From Pseudomonas sp. MIACH (GTDB taxonomy: Bacteria > Pseudomonadota > Gammaproteobacteria > Pseudomonadales > Pseudomonadaceae): a stretch of DNA of 64,000 nt. The stretch covers positions 186,001 to 250,000 of the forward strand of contig NZ_LHVO01000046.1 of the NCBI RefSeq assembly GCF_001269925.1, read 5' to 3'. Both the position numbers and the translations under genes were made by a program. Below, piece after piece: positions 1-8,482 of the stretch. Under the pieces are notes generated by a model that was not told the origin of the DNA, made no database searches, and worked only from the letters and a program-made list of their open reading frames with translations. The first letter of the stretch is position 1. Each line of letters begins with the position of its first letter.

Positions 1-1335
1 CGCCGCCTGGATCGCCGCGCCCAGGGCAGCGGCTTCGCTTTGTTCGGTGCAGATCACTTCGGTGTTCATGATATCGGCGACCATCTGCCGCCACACCGGG
101 CTTTTCGAGCCGCCGCCGATCAGGCGGATACTCTGGCTCTGCAGGCCGGTCTGGCGCAGCAGGTCGAGGCCGTAGCGCAGGCCGAAGGTGGTGCCTTCGA
201 CCACGGCCCGGCACAGGTTGGCACGGGTCAGGTTGGTCATGGTCAGCCCATGCAGGCTGCCGGTGGCGTGGGGCAGGGCAGGTACGCGTTCGCCGTTGAG
301 GAACGGCAGCATGCTCACGCCATCGGCGCCAATCGGGGCTTGCTCGACCAGTGCGTTAAAGGCGTTGAGGTCCAGTTCGAACAGCTCGCGGATCACCCCG
401 GTGGCGTTGGTCAGGTTCATCGTGCAGATCAACGGCAACCAGCCGCCGCTGGACGAGCAGAAGGTGGCGACCGAGGCCTGCGGACTCACGTTGGGTTGGT
501 CGGCATAGGCGTAGACCGTGCCCGATGAACCCAGGCTCATGGTGATGACGCCGGGGGCGATATTGCCGGTGCCGATGGCGCCCATCATGTTGTCGCCGCC
601 GCCGCTGGAGACGATGGCCTTGGGGTTGATGCCCAGGCGTTCGGCGATGGCCGGCAGAATGCTGCCCACGGTGTGATCGGCGTCGATCAACGCCGGTAAC
701 GCAGCTTCAAGGCGGCCGCTGGGGTCGATGTGCTTGAGCAGCGCCACATCCCAGGTGCGGGTGCGCACGTTGAAGTAACCGGTGCCCGAGGCATCGCCGT
801 ATTCGGCGACGGCGCGGCCGGTGAGCCAGTAGTTGAGGTAGTCATGGGGCAGCAGGACATGGGCGATGCGCGCGAAGATGTCTGGGTGCTGCTCGCGGGT
901 CCACAGCAGTTTCGACACGGTGTAGCCCGGCGCAATTGCCACGCCCAGGCGCTCCAGCGAGCCACTCTCGCCGCCCAGGTAGGCCAGCAGGCGCTCGTTC
1001 TCCGGCGCGGTTTCGGTGTCGCACCACAGCTTGGCCGGGCGCAGCACCTGGCCGCTGTCATCCAGCAACACCAGGCCGTGCTGCTGGCCGGACACGCCGA
1101 TGCCGAGGATGTCCTGGCCGTCCACGCCGGCCTGTTGCAAGGCGCGGTGGGTGGCTTCGGTAAAGGCGTCCAGCCATTCCTGGGTGTGCTGTTCGCGCCG
1201 GCCATTGGCGCCGCTGATCAGGGTGTGCGCAGCGGCGCCCAGGCCCAGCACCTTGCCGCTGGAGGCGTCGAGGACGATGGCCTTGGTGCCTTGGGTGCCG
1301 CAGTCGATGCCGAGGAACAGGTTTTGCTGGGTCAT
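1..1335 (-). CDS. xylB: Xylulokinase of the mannitol operon, 3' end cut by window edge
   Basis: FGGY-family sugar kinase that phosphorylates D-xylulose in the cytoplasm; in the mtl operon of fluorescent pseudomonads this gene is called mtlY. The reading frame is open from the ATG at 1335 to base 1 (445 codons). The family is usually about 490 aa, so roughly 50 C-terminal residues lie outside the window. The N-terminus reads MTQQNLFLGIDCGTQGTKAI, the phosphate-binding DxGTxxxK motif of FGGY kinases. Further in are SGQQHGLVLLD and a GGGDNMMGAIGTG segment, typical of xylulokinases. It is the last visible gene downstream of mtlD, 78 bp away, with a palindromic repeat in the gap. A fructokinase gene would be expected next, beyond the window. 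Confidence 0.93.
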   Translation of the reverse strand, partial: MTQQNLFLGIDCGTQGTKAIVLDASSGKVLGLGAAAHTLISGANGRREQHTQEWLDAFTEATHRALQQAGVDGQDILGIGVSGQQHGLVLLDDSGQVLRPAKLWCDTETAPENERLLAYLGGESGSLERLGVAIAPGYTVSKLLWTREQHPDIFARIAHVLLPHDYLNYWLTGRAVAEYGDASGTGYFNVRTRTWDVALLKHIDPSGRLEAALPALIDADHTVGSILPAIAERLGINPKAIVSSGGGDNMMGAIGTGNIAPGVITMSLGSSGTVYAYADQPNVSPQASVATFCSSSGGWLPLICTMNLTNATGVIRELFELDLNAFNALVEQAPIGADGVSMLPFLNGERVPALPHATGSLHGLTMTNLTRANLCRAVVEGTTFGLRYGLDLLRQTGLQSQSIRLIGGGSKSPVWRQMVADIMNTEVICTEQSEAAALGAAIQAA

Positions 1336-1384
1336 GAGGGTGTGCTCAGCGGTGTTATTTTTTTGGATTGGCAACCCGGTCCAG

Positions 1385-1412
1385 TGTGGGAGGGGGCTTG
1401 CCCCCTCCCACA
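1385..1412. repeat. REP-like palindrome (GTGGGAGGGGGCTTG type)
   Basis: Near-perfect inverted repeat, arms TGTGGGAGGGGG and CCCCCTCCCACA around a short CTTG centre, between mtlD and xylB. The same unit recurs at 37728-37806 (as a facing pair), 39280-39309 (degenerate), 44149-44175 and, as a half copy, near 63687. Such elements are typical of intergenic space in P. fluorescens genomes and could form an RNA hairpin within the mtl transcript. Confidence 0.85.
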
Positions 1413-1413
1413 T

Positions 1414-2895
1414 TTAAACCGGTTTCTTCAGGAGGTTCTGTAGGGTTTCGGTGACGCCGTTATCACGCAGGCTCCCATAGCACCGCTCGAACGCTGCCAC
1501 AAACTCAGGCGAGTTGGGAATAGCCGTGCCAAAAATCTCTTCCACCCCCAGCAGTCGCTCGCTGATCAACGCATCATCACTCACCAGCCCCTGGCAGAAT
1601 TCCGCACGCGGGTCGGGGATTTTATAGCTCACGCCATTCTCATCCACGCCCTTCAAATACAAGGCCCAGGCCGCGACCACCAACGCCGCACGCTCGGTCT
1701 CGCGCCCATCGGCTATCAGGCGGTTGATGGTCGGCACGGTGAACTTGGGAAACTTCGACGAGCCGTCCGAACACACCCGTTCCAACTGGTCGGCAATCGC
1801 CTGGTTGGAGAAGCGGTCCACCAGGGTCTGCTTGTAGTCGCTCAGGTCGATGCCCGGCACCGGCGCCAGGTTCGGCGTGACGTCGAGGTCCATGTAGGCG
1901 CGCATGTAGGCCACGAACAGCGGGTCGTTCATGGTCTCGTGCACAAACCGATAACCCTTGAGAAACCCCAGGTAGGTCAGGGCCAGGTGGCTGCCGTTGA
2001 GCAAGCCGATCTTCATCTCTTCATAGGGCGTCACATCGTCGGTGAACTGCACGCCGACCTTTTCCCACGCCGGGCGGCCGTTGACGAATTTGTCTTCCAG
2101 CACCCACTGCACAAAGGGTTCGCAAACAACTGGCCAGGCGTCGTCGATGCCGTGTTCATCGTGCAGTTGCAAGCGGTGGGCGGTGCTGGTCATCGGCGTG
2201 ATGCGGTCGACCATGGCGTTCGGGAAGCTCACATGGGCCTTGATCCAGTCATGCAGCTCGGCATTGTGCAGGGCGGCGAAGGCCAGCAGTGCCTTGCGCG
2301 TGACGGCGCCGTTGTGCGGCAGGTTATCGCAGGACATCACGGTAAACGCCGGGATGCCGGCCGCGCGGCGCTGGGTCAATGCCGCACAGATAAAGCCGAA
2401 CACGGTTTTCGGCGCGCTGGGGTGCGCCAGGTCATGCTGGATCTGCGGCAGGTGGGCCATGAACTCGCCGTTGCTGTCGTCGATGCAGTAGCCGCCTTCG
2501 GTGATGGTCAGCGAGACGATGCGAATCTCGGGACTGGCGAGTTTATCGATCAATGCCGGGGCGCTGTCTTCGGCCAGCAGCATGTCGCTGATCGAGCCGA
2601 TCACGCGCACTTCGGTGTCGTCGGTGTCGCCCAGTTCGTACAGGGTGAACAGGTAGTCCTGGCCGGCCAGGTCGTCGCGGGCCTTGCGGTCCTCGGCACG
2701 CAGGCCGACGCCGCAGATGCTCCAGTCCAGGCCCTCGCCGGTATTCATCAGCGCGTCGGTGTAATACGCCTGGTGCGCGCGGTGGAAGCCGCCGACGCCG
2801 ATATGGGCGATACCCTGGGAGGTACTCGCAATGGCGTAGGCCGGCAGTTTGATTTCCGGCTCCAGCTGGGTGAGGTTCTGTTTATTCAGTTTCAT
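1414..2895 (-). CDS. mtlD: Mannitol 2-dehydrogenase
   Basis: NAD-dependent polyol dehydrogenase of the long-chain family that oxidises D-mannitol to D-fructose in the cytoplasm. The N-terminal Rossmann region has IGVGGFHRAHQAYY. The catalytic stretch EEMKIGLLNGSHLALTYLG contains the Lys, Asn and His that are the active-site residues known for the P. fluorescens enzyme. DRITPMTS is another family signature. Two Met codons are adjacent at 2898 and 2895. The second gives 493 aa, the length I recall for the characterised P. fluorescens enzyme, so I prefer 2895. It follows the ABC transporter genes closely on the same strand and is inferred to be co-transcribed from the mtlE promoter. Confidence 0.96.
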   Translation of the reverse strand: MKLNKQNLTQLEPEIKLPAYAIASTSQGIAHIGVGGFHRAHQAYYTDALMNTGEGLDWSICGVGLRAEDRKARDDLAGQDYLFTLYELGDTDDTEVRVIGSISDMLLAEDSAPALIDKLASPEIRIVSLTITEGGYCIDDSNGEFMAHLPQIQHDLAHPSAPKTVFGFICAALTQRRAAGIPAFTVMSCDNLPHNGAVTRKALLAFAALHNAELHDWIKAHVSFPNAMVDRITPMTSTAHRLQLHDEHGIDDAWPVVCEPFVQWVLEDKFVNGRPAWEKVGVQFTDDVTPYEEMKIGLLNGSHLALTYLGFLKGYRFVHETMNDPLFVAYMRAYMDLDVTPNLAPVPGIDLSDYKQTLVDRFSNQAIADQLERVCSDGSSKFPKFTVPTINRLIADGRETERAALVVAAWALYLKGVDENGVSYKIPDPRAEFCQGLVSDDALISERLLGVEEIFGTAIPNSPEFVAAFERCYGSLRDNGVTETLQNLLKKPV

Positions 2896-2910
2896 CACAA
2901 ATCTCGCAAA

Positions 2911-4014
2911 TCAGGCGGCAGCGCGCAGTGGACGGGCCACGGCAACACCGTCGGTGTCGAACAGATGGCAGTGCGCCGGGTCCAGGTGCAGGTGCAGCGT
3001 CTCGCCATACTGGCTGGCCATGTCGCCGCGAATCCGCATGGTCAGCGGCTCGCCGCTCGACGTGATGACGTGGCAGAAGGTGTCGCTGCCCAGGCGTTCG
3101 CCGACGTCGGCGGTGACGGTCAGGGCGGTTTGCCCAGGCGAGGCGATTTCCAGATGTTCCGGACGAATGCCCAGGGTCACCGCACTGCCCACGCTCAGGG
3201 TGGCGCCGCTGAGCGGTAGGCTGATGGTGCTGCCGGCGTCCAGTTGCACCTCGCAGCCTTGGCCCTCGATGCGCGTAACCTTGCCCTTGAGGAAGCCCAT
3301 TTTCGGCGTGCCGAGAAAGCCCGCCACAAACAGGTTGGCCGGCTGGTGGTACAGCTCCAGCGGCGAGCCGACCTGCTCGATACGCCCGCTGTTCAACACG
3401 ACCACCTTGTCGGCCAGGGTCATGGCTTCAACCTGATCGTGGGTCACGTAGATCATGGTGGCTTGCAGTTCTTTATGCAGGCGCGACAGCTCCAGGCGCA
3501 TCTGCACGCGCAGGGCGGCGTCGAGGTTGGACAACGGCTCGTCGAACAGGAAGATCTTCGGGTTGCGCACAATCGCGCGGCCAATCGCCACACGCTGGCG
3601 CTGACCACCGGAGAGTTGCTTGGGTTTGCGCTCCAGCAGCGGGCCCAGTTCGAGGATGCGCGCCGCTTCGTTGACCTTGCTCTCCACCAGCTTCTTGTCG
3701 ACACCGGCCAGGTCCAGGGCAAACGACATGTTCTTGCGCACGCTCATGTGCGGGTACAGGGCGTAGGTCTGGAACACCATCGCCAGGTCGCGCTTGGCCG
3801 GGGTCACTTCGGTGATGTCGCGGCCATCCAGTTCGATGGTGCCTTCGCTGACTTCTTCAAGGCCGGCGATCAGGCGCAGCAGGGTCGATTTACCGCAGCC
3901 CGAGGGGCCGACGAACACCACGAATTCCTTGTCGTTCACTTCCAGGTCGATGCCCTTGATGATCGAGAAACCTTCGAAGCCTTTTTGCAGATTCTTGATT
4001 TTCAGGTTGGCCAT
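2911..4014 (-). CDS. mtlK: Polyol ABC transporter ATPase (MalK/UgpC type)
   Basis: ATP-binding subunit that energises mannitol/sorbitol/arabitol uptake on the inner face of the membrane. All ABC motifs are intact: Walker A GPSGCGKST, signature LSGGQRQRVAIGRAI, Walker B IFLFDEPLSNLDA and the switch His in YVTHDQVEAMTLAD. A C-terminal OB-fold region (TOBE, from about residue 240) is the regulatory extension of MalK-type ATPases. The reading frame opens at 4029, but the ATG at 4014 (MANLKIKNLQKGFEG) matches the family N-terminus. It lies between mtlG and mtlD in the operon. Confidence 0.95.
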   Translation of the reverse strand: MANLKIKNLQKGFEGFSIIKGIDLEVNDKEFVVFVGPSGCGKSTLLRLIAGLEEVSEGTIELDGRDITEVTPAKRDLAMVFQTYALYPHMSVRKNMSFALDLAGVDKKLVESKVNEAARILELGPLLERKPKQLSGGQRQRVAIGRAIVRNPKIFLFDEPLSNLDAALRVQMRLELSRLHKELQATMIYVTHDQVEAMTLADKVVVLNSGRIEQVGSPLELYHQPANLFVAGFLGTPKMGFLKGKVTRIEGQGCEVQLDAGSTISLPLSGATLSVGSAVTLGIRPEHLEIASPGQTALTVTADVGERLGSDTFCHVITSSGEPLTMRIRGDMASQYGETLHLHLDPAHCHLFDTDGVAVARPLRAAA

Positions 4015-4053
4015 GGGATGGGCCTCCACTTTGAATTTTTTATTGAAAGACCG

Positions 4054-4884
4054 TTATTTCACGGCGCCGAAGGACAAACCGCGCACCAGCTGTTTCTGGC
4101 TGATCCAGCCAAAGATCAGGATCGGCGCGCAGGCCAGGGTCGAGACGGCAGACAATTTGGCCCAGAACAAGCCTTCGGGGCTGGAGTAGGAGGCGATCAG
4201 TGCGGTCAAGGGTGCGGCGTTGGACGAGGTCAGGTTCAACGACCAGAAGGCCTCGTTCCAGCACAGGATCAGCGACAGCAACACCGTGGAGGCCAGGCCG
4301 CCCTTGGCGATCGGCAGCAGCACCCGGACCATTTCCTGCCACAGGGTGGCGCCGTCCAGGCGCGCGGCTTCGAGGATGTCCTTGGGGATGTCCTTGAAGT
4401 AGGTGTAAACCATCCAGACCACGATCGGCAGGTTGATCAGGGTGTAGATGATGATCAGCGCAATGCGCGTGTCCAGCAGGCCAAAGCTCTTGGCCAGCAG
4501 GTAGATCGGCATCAGCACGCCCACCGGTGGCAGCATCTTGGTGGACAGCATCCACAGCAGCGTGCCCTTGGTGCGTTTGGTTTCGTAGAACGCCATGGAG
4601 TAGGCCGCCGGCACCGAAATCAGCAGGCACAGGGCGGTGGCGCTGAATGAAATCAGCACCGAGTTCCAGGCATAGCTGAAGTAGTTGCTGCGCTCGTTGA
4701 TGTGCAGGTAGTTCTCCAGCGTCGGCGTGAAGATGAACTGCGGCGGCGTGGCGAACGCGTCGATTTCGGTCTTGAAGCTGGTCAGCACCATCCAGAAGAT
4801 CGGGAAGAAAATCAGGATCGCGATGGCCCAGGCCAGGGTGCCGAGCAACAGGCTTTGCAGGCGGCGGGATTGTTGAAGCGTCAT
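4054..4884 (-). CDS. mtlG: Polyol ABC transporter permease
   Basis: Inner-membrane permease of the MalG type, 276 aa with about six transmembrane segments. The first is IAILIFFPIFWMVLTSF near residue 20. The EAA loop that docks the ATPase is visible as EAARLDGATLWQEMVRVLLP in the C-terminal half. The C-terminus SQKQLVRGLSFGAVK is typical of the subfamily. It pairs with mtlF just upstream, 10 bp away, to form the heterodimeric channel for mannitol. Confidence 0.94.
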   Translation of the reverse strand: MTLQQSRRLQSLLLGTLAWAIAILIFFPIFWMVLTSFKTEIDAFATPPQFIFTPTLENYLHINERSNYFSYAWNSVLISFSATALCLLISVPAAYSMAFYETKRTKGTLLWMLSTKMLPPVGVLMPIYLLAKSFGLLDTRIALIIIYTLINLPIVVWMVYTYFKDIPKDILEAARLDGATLWQEMVRVLLPIAKGGLASTVLLSLILCWNEAFWSLNLTSSNAAPLTALIASYSSPEGLFWAKLSAVSTLACAPILIFGWISQKQLVRGLSFGAVK

Positions 4885-4894
4885 GGCGCGGCCC

Positions 4895-5785
4895 TCAAGG
4901 CTTGTCAGTCAGGTTTTTGCCGATCATCCGCACCAGGATGATCGCCGCGATATTGGCGATGACCACGGCAATCAAGCCGCCGGCCGAGGCCATGCCCACG
5001 TCGAACTGCACCAGCGCCTGGTTGTAGATCAGGTAGGCAAGGTTGGTCGACGCGTAGCCGGGGCCACCGTTGGTGGTGGTGAAGATTTCGGCGAATACCG
5101 AGAGCAGGAAGATCGTTTCGATCATCACCACCACGGCAATCGGGCGGGCCAGGTGGGGCAGGGTCAGGTGCCAGAAAATCGCGATGGCGCCGGCACCGTC
5201 CAGGCGCGCAGCTTCCTTTTGTTCCTGGTCGAGGGACTGCATGGCGGTCATCAGCAGCAGGATGGCGAACGGCAGCCACTGCCACGACACGATGATGATG
5301 ATCGACAGCAGCGGATAGTGCGCCAGCCAGTCCACCGGCTCGGCGCCGAAGAACTTCCACACGGCGGCGAGAATTCCCGACACCGGGTGGAAAATCAGGT
5401 TCTTCCAGATCAGCGCACCGACGGTGGGCATGATGAAGAACGGCGAAATCAACAGCACCCGGACGATGCCACGCCCGAGGAACTCACTGGCCTCCAGCAG
5501 CGCACTGATCAACACGCCGAACACCACGCTGATCAGCAGCACGCTGCCTACCAGCAACAACGTATTGGTGGCACCGGGCAGGAACCCCGAGTCGGTGATG
5601 AAGTACGTGAAATTCTCCAGCCCCACGAATTGGTTCTCGCCGGGGTAGAGCAGGTTGTAGCGGATCAGTGAAAAGTACAGGGTCATGCCCAACGGCACGA
5701 TCATCCACAGCAGCAGCATGGCGACCGAAGGCGTGACGAGGAACCAGCCGGGGTTGGCCAGGCGGCTTTTGGAGGGTGTATTCAT
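4895..5785 (-). CDS. mtlF: Polyol ABC transporter permease
   Basis: MalF-type inner-membrane permease, about 296 aa with six predicted membrane segments. Examples are WFLVTPSVAMLLLWMIVPLG near the N-terminus and the EAARLDGAGAIAIFWHLTLP EAA loop. The frame is open from a TTG at 5794, but the ATG at 5785 (MNTPSKSRLANPGW) is the more likely start. It follows mtlE with a 134-bp gap that carries a facing pair of REP elements, which may lower expression of the membrane genes relative to the binding protein. Confidence 0.94.
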   Translation of the reverse strand: MNTPSKSRLANPGWFLVTPSVAMLLLWMIVPLGMTLYFSLIRYNLLYPGENQFVGLENFTYFITDSGFLPGATNTLLLVGSVLLISVVFGVLISALLEASEFLGRGIVRVLLISPFFIMPTVGALIWKNLIFHPVSGILAAVWKFFGAEPVDWLAHYPLLSIIIIVSWQWLPFAILLLMTAMQSLDQEQKEAARLDGAGAIAIFWHLTLPHLARPIAVVVMIETIFLLSVFAEIFTTTNGGPGYASTNLAYLIYNQALVQFDVGMASAGGLIAVVIANIAAIILVRMIGKNLTDKP

Positions 5786-5823
5786 GATAATCAAGGCCAG
5801 TCAGGTACAGGTGCGTAAAACCC

Positions 5824-5910
5824 CTGTAGGAGCGAGCTGGCTCGCGAAGGTATTTCAGGCGCCTTGCGGCGTCGGATGTACCTTTTTCGCGAGCACGCTC
5901 GCTCCTACAG
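5824..5910. repeat. Facing pair of REP elements (GTAGGAGCGAGC type)
   Basis: Inverted arms beginning CTGTAGGAGCGAGC and ending GCTCGCTCCTACAG flank a short centre with its own GGCGCC-rich hairpin. The pair lies between the mtlE stop and the mtlF start on the operon transcript. Hairpins at this position behind a binding-protein gene are known in other ABC operons to stabilise the upstream mRNA; here that is inference. Confidence 0.85.
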
Positions 5911-5919
5911 GATCGGGGG

Positions 5920-7230
5920 TTACTTGGGGTAACCCGCCCGCTTCATTTCACGCTCGGTGGTGGTCTGCGCGGCGGTCAGTGCAGCATCGACCGTCTGCTG
6001 GCCGGTCAGCGCGCCGGAGAAGAACTTGCCGACCTGGGTCCCAATCGCCTGGAATTCAGGAATGGTCACCAACTGGATACCGATATACGGCACCGGCTTG
6101 AGGGTCGGCTTGGTCGGGTCGGCGACTTTCAGCGATTCCAGGGTCACCTTGGCGAACGGTGCGGCCTTCATGTACTCGTCGCTGTAGGTCGACTTGCGCG
6201 TACCTGGCGGCACGTTGGCAACACCGTCGGTCTTGGCGACCAATGCGCCATATTCCTTGGACGTGGCCCAACTGGTGAACACCTTGGCGGCGTCCTTGGC
6301 CTTGGAGCTGGTCGGGATCGCCAGGCTCCAGGAGTACAGCCACGACGTGCCTTTGTCGGTTTTTTCGTGCGGGGCAAAGGTGAAACCGACATGGTCAGCC
6401 ACTTTGCTTTGGGTCTTGTCGGTCACGAACGAGCCGGCGACGCTGGCATCGACCCAGATCGCGCACTTGCCGCTGTTGAACAGCGCCAGGTTTTCGTTGA
6501 AACCGTTGCTGGAAGCACCCGGCGGGCCGGATTTCTTCATGTTGTCGACGTAGAAGTTCAGCGCGTCCTTCCACTCGGGGCCATTGAATTCCGGCTGCCA
6601 TTTCTCATCGAACCAGCGCGCGCCGTAGCCGTTGGCCAGGGTGGTGATCAGCGCCATGTTCTCACCCCAACCGGCTTTGCCACGCAGGCACAGGCCGTAT
6701 TGCTCTTTGCTCTTGTCGGTGAGTTTGGCCGCGAATTCGCCGATCTGGCTCCAGGTCGGGTGCTCGGGCATGCTCAGCCCCGCGTCCTTGAACAGGTCGG
6801 TGCGGTAATAGGTGATCGAGCTTTCAGCATAGAAGGGCAGGGCGTACAGCGAACCCTTGACCGACAGACCGTCACGCACGGAAGGGAACACGTCGTCGAG
6901 GTCGTAGGACGCCGGCAGGTCCTTCATCGGTTCCAGCCAACCCTTGGCGCCCCAGAGTGCGGCTTCGTACATGCCGATGGTCAACACATCGAACTGCCCG
7001 CCTTGGGTGGCAATGTCGGTGGTCAGGCGTTGGCGCAGCACGTTTTCTTCGAGCACCACCCAGTTCAGCTTGATCTCCGGATTCTCGGCCTCGAAGGTTT
7101 TCGAGAGCTTCTGCATGCGGATCATGTCGCTGTTGTTGACGGTGGCAATGGTCAGGGTTTGCGCGCCAAGGCTGACGGCGCTGAGGGTCATACAGGTACA
7201 GGCAAGCAGAGCTTTTGCTGTGAACTTCAT
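5920..7230 (-). CDS. mtlE: Polyol-binding periplasmic protein of ABC transporter
   Basis: Solute-binding protein (family 1 extracellular) that captures mannitol and related polyols in the periplasm and delivers them to MtlFG. The N-terminus MKFTAKALLACTCMTLSAVSLGAQ is a Sec signal peptide with cleavage expected near SLGA-QT. The body has the sugar-binding-family features ENPEIKLNWVVLEENVLRQRL and DVLTIGMYEAALWGAKGWL. The start at 7230 is chosen because GGAG sits six bases upstream and the signal peptide begins there; the frame is open four codons further. It is the first gene of the mtl operon, preceded by a good sigma-70 promoter at 7320-7348. Confidence 0.95.
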   Translation of the reverse strand: MKFTAKALLACTCMTLSAVSLGAQTLTIATVNNSDMIRMQKLSKTFEAENPEIKLNWVVLEENVLRQRLTTDIATQGGQFDVLTIGMYEAALWGAKGWLEPMKDLPASYDLDDVFPSVRDGLSVKGSLYALPFYAESSITYYRTDLFKDAGLSMPEHPTWSQIGEFAAKLTDKSKEQYGLCLRGKAGWGENMALITTLANGYGARWFDEKWQPEFNGPEWKDALNFYVDNMKKSGPPGASSNGFNENLALFNSGKCAIWVDASVAGSFVTDKTQSKVADHVGFTFAPHEKTDKGTSWLYSWSLAIPTSSKAKDAAKVFTSWATSKEYGALVAKTDGVANVPPGTRKSTYSDEYMKAAPFAKVTLESLKVADPTKPTLKPVPYIGIQLVTIPEFQAIGTQVGKFFSGALTGQQTVDAALTAAQTTTEREMKRAGYPK

Positions 7231-7316
7231 CGCGCACTCCATTTCCGCGCCCAGGGGCTACAGAAGGACAGTTATTGTTGTTGTGTCTTCCTACGGGGAG
7301 TCAGGAAGAGTGTGCG

Positions 7317-7389
7317 TTGATTACAGCCTTCAATTGACGGTGTGACAAATCCTTGGGAGCACTTGGACTGATACTTTTTTGCACTCGGG
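7317..7389 (-). repeat. Direct repeat copy 1 (mtlE promoter/operator)
   Basis: About 70 bp that recur at 8183-8253 in the same orientation with a few substitutions and one length change in the T run. The shared core includes TTGGGAGCACTTGGACTGAT on the plus strand. This copy is directly upstream of mtlE and contains its promoter. The two copies bracket the 159-aa gene at 7518-7997. Confidence 0.88.
7320..7348 (-). promoter_or_regulatory. Sigma-70 promoter of mtlEFGKD
   Basis: On the minus strand TTGTCA (7343-7348) and TGTAAT (7320-7325) are separated by exactly 17 bases, each 5 of 6 to consensus. Transcription would start about 80-85 bp before mtlE. Immediately upstream, 7349-7386, lies a segment with the related half-sites AAGTATCAGTCC and AAGTGCTCCC. 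Abutting the -35, it is where an AraC-type activator such as MtlR would bind. A second copy of the whole segment exists at 8184-8253. Confidence 0.75.
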
Positions 7390-7517
7390 TGAGGGCTGCT
7401 TTTTGACCCTCGCGATATTCAAGCCCAGGGAAATCTGCAGGTGCGCTGTTCAGGCAAGTGATGAAAGACGCCATGAAGTGATGGTATTGGCACCCTTTGC
7501 ATGGCGTTCATCTTTCC

Positions 7518-7997
7518 TCAGGGGGCCGCGTCTTTCAGCAGCTTCATCACCGGCGGCTCATCGGTGTCCTTGTGGGTGGCGGGTCCCATGACTTCCACCT
7601 GATGGATTCGCAGGGCTTGGCCGTCGCTGGTTTCGAAGTCTATCCAAAACTTTCCTTCCCCATTGGTTGTGGCGTTTCTTACCCAATAAGTGTTCATGTC
7701 GGAGTTGCTCATAATATTGGGGGAAGTATATGTTCCCCCCGCATGCGTTACCTTCAAGTAACTGCCCGTTAAGCGCACGCGACAATAAATAAGCACGGTC
7801 AGCTGACTGTGAGGAGGAAGGATTTCGCTGAAAATCCTGCTTGCTTTCTGGACAAGCCAGGCTGTTCTGCCACTTACATCGTCAATAATGATACTGCCGC
7901 CGCCTGTCCACCCATGTTTCTCGCCCTCGTCGGCAAATACGACACGATGGTGGATGATGGATTTTTCTTTAAGTGTTTGATGTGTTGTTTGGCTCAT
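7518..7997 (-). CDS. Protein of unknown function, 159 aa
   Basis: I do not recognise this family. The protein has no signal peptide or membrane segment. It looks rich in beta strands, with SIIIDDVSGRTAWLVQ, LTVLIYCRVRLTGSYLKV and KFWIDFETSDGQALRIHQVEV as alternating hydrophobic stretches. That would fit a beta-sandwich or lectin-like fold, but this is only impression. No hrp-box pattern is visible upstream, unlike the two giant genes that precede it on the same strand. About 200 bp upstream lies a diverged copy of the mtlE promoter segment. It could be a partner of the effector genes or an unrelated passenger of the inserted block. Confidence 0.7.
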   Translation of the reverse strand: MSQTTHQTLKEKSIIHHRVVFADEGEKHGWTGGGSIIIDDVSGRTAWLVQKASRIFSEILPPHSQLTVLIYCRVRLTGSYLKVTHAGGTYTSPNIMSNSDMNTYWVRNATTNGEGKFWIDFETSDGQALRIHQVEVMGPATHKDTDEPPVMKLLKDAAP

Positions 7998-8182
7998 TTC
8001 TCGATCCTCGAATTAAGTGAACGCAGTCATTCAGGAATGATGTGCACGCTCATTTAAGGAGGGGGCCTGCGATGGCGATACTGTGAGAACTACCAGTTCC
8101 GACCGACGGGATTCACGGTAAAGTGCCCCAGGCGTGCAATGCTGTTGGCGTCTGCGATTTGTTGCGCCAGGGGCAGGGCAAT

Positions 8183-8253
8183 GATTACGGTCTTCAGATG
8201 AGATGTGACAAGTCCTTGGGAGCACTTGGACTGATACTTTTTGCACTCGTCAG
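8183..8253 (-). repeat. Direct repeat copy 2 (diverged mtlE promoter segment)
   Basis: Second copy of the segment at 7317-7389, same orientation. On the minus strand TTGTCA (8206-8211) is retained. The spacer is 16 bases and the -10 reads CGTAAT (8184-8189), so the promoter is weakened but may be active. The upstream operator-like half-sites are preserved almost unchanged. It points toward the 159-aa gene, whose start is about 187 bp from the -10. Confidence 0.85.
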
Positions 8254-8345
8254 GTAAACAGGTGAAACCATCAAGCGGAGCAGATGGTGCGGGAGGCAAT
8301 CTTGATCTACAACCAGGAATGACCGCACCTGTCTTTAAAATACAA

Positions 8346-8372
8346 AACGCCCGATGCTGTTCATCGGGCGTT
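8346..8372 (-). terminator. Rho-independent terminator after the 1918-aa gene
   Basis: Stem AACGCCCGATG / CATCGGGCGTT with a five-base loop. On the minus strand it is followed by TTTTGTATTTT. It lies about 20 bp beyond the second in-frame stop (8393-8395) of the upstream giant gene. Confidence 0.8.
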
Positions 8373-8482
8373 AGGATGAAACAGGTGTAAACCTATTTCA
8401 GGACTAGACAGGTATCGATGAATGTCTGGATTTCTTCATCAAGTGGCCTGACCGTTTCTTTTTGGTCTCCATCCTGATTCGG

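Larger units (their letters stand above)
7998..8482. other. Intergenic stretch with mtlE-promoter copy and terminator
   Basis: About 485 bp between the 159-aa gene and the first giant gene. It contains the terminator at 8346-8372, the second copy of the mtlE promoter segment at 8183-8253, and the 29-codon in-frame continuation of the giant gene after its TAG (8393-8482). A 69-codon open frame at 8090-8299 (minus) overlaps the promoter copy and has no recognisable product or good ribosome site, so I do not call it. Confidence 0.6.

Noticed and set aside
7998..8110. Search for an hrp box upstream of the 159-aa gene
   Set aside because: AGTTCC occurs at 8095-8100, but no TNNGTGG lies at 15-17 bases distance.
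8090..8299. 69-codon minus-strand frame containing the mtlE promoter copy
   Set aside because: The second half looks moderately protein-like, but it overlaps the duplicated promoter, has no recognised family and no good ribosome site.
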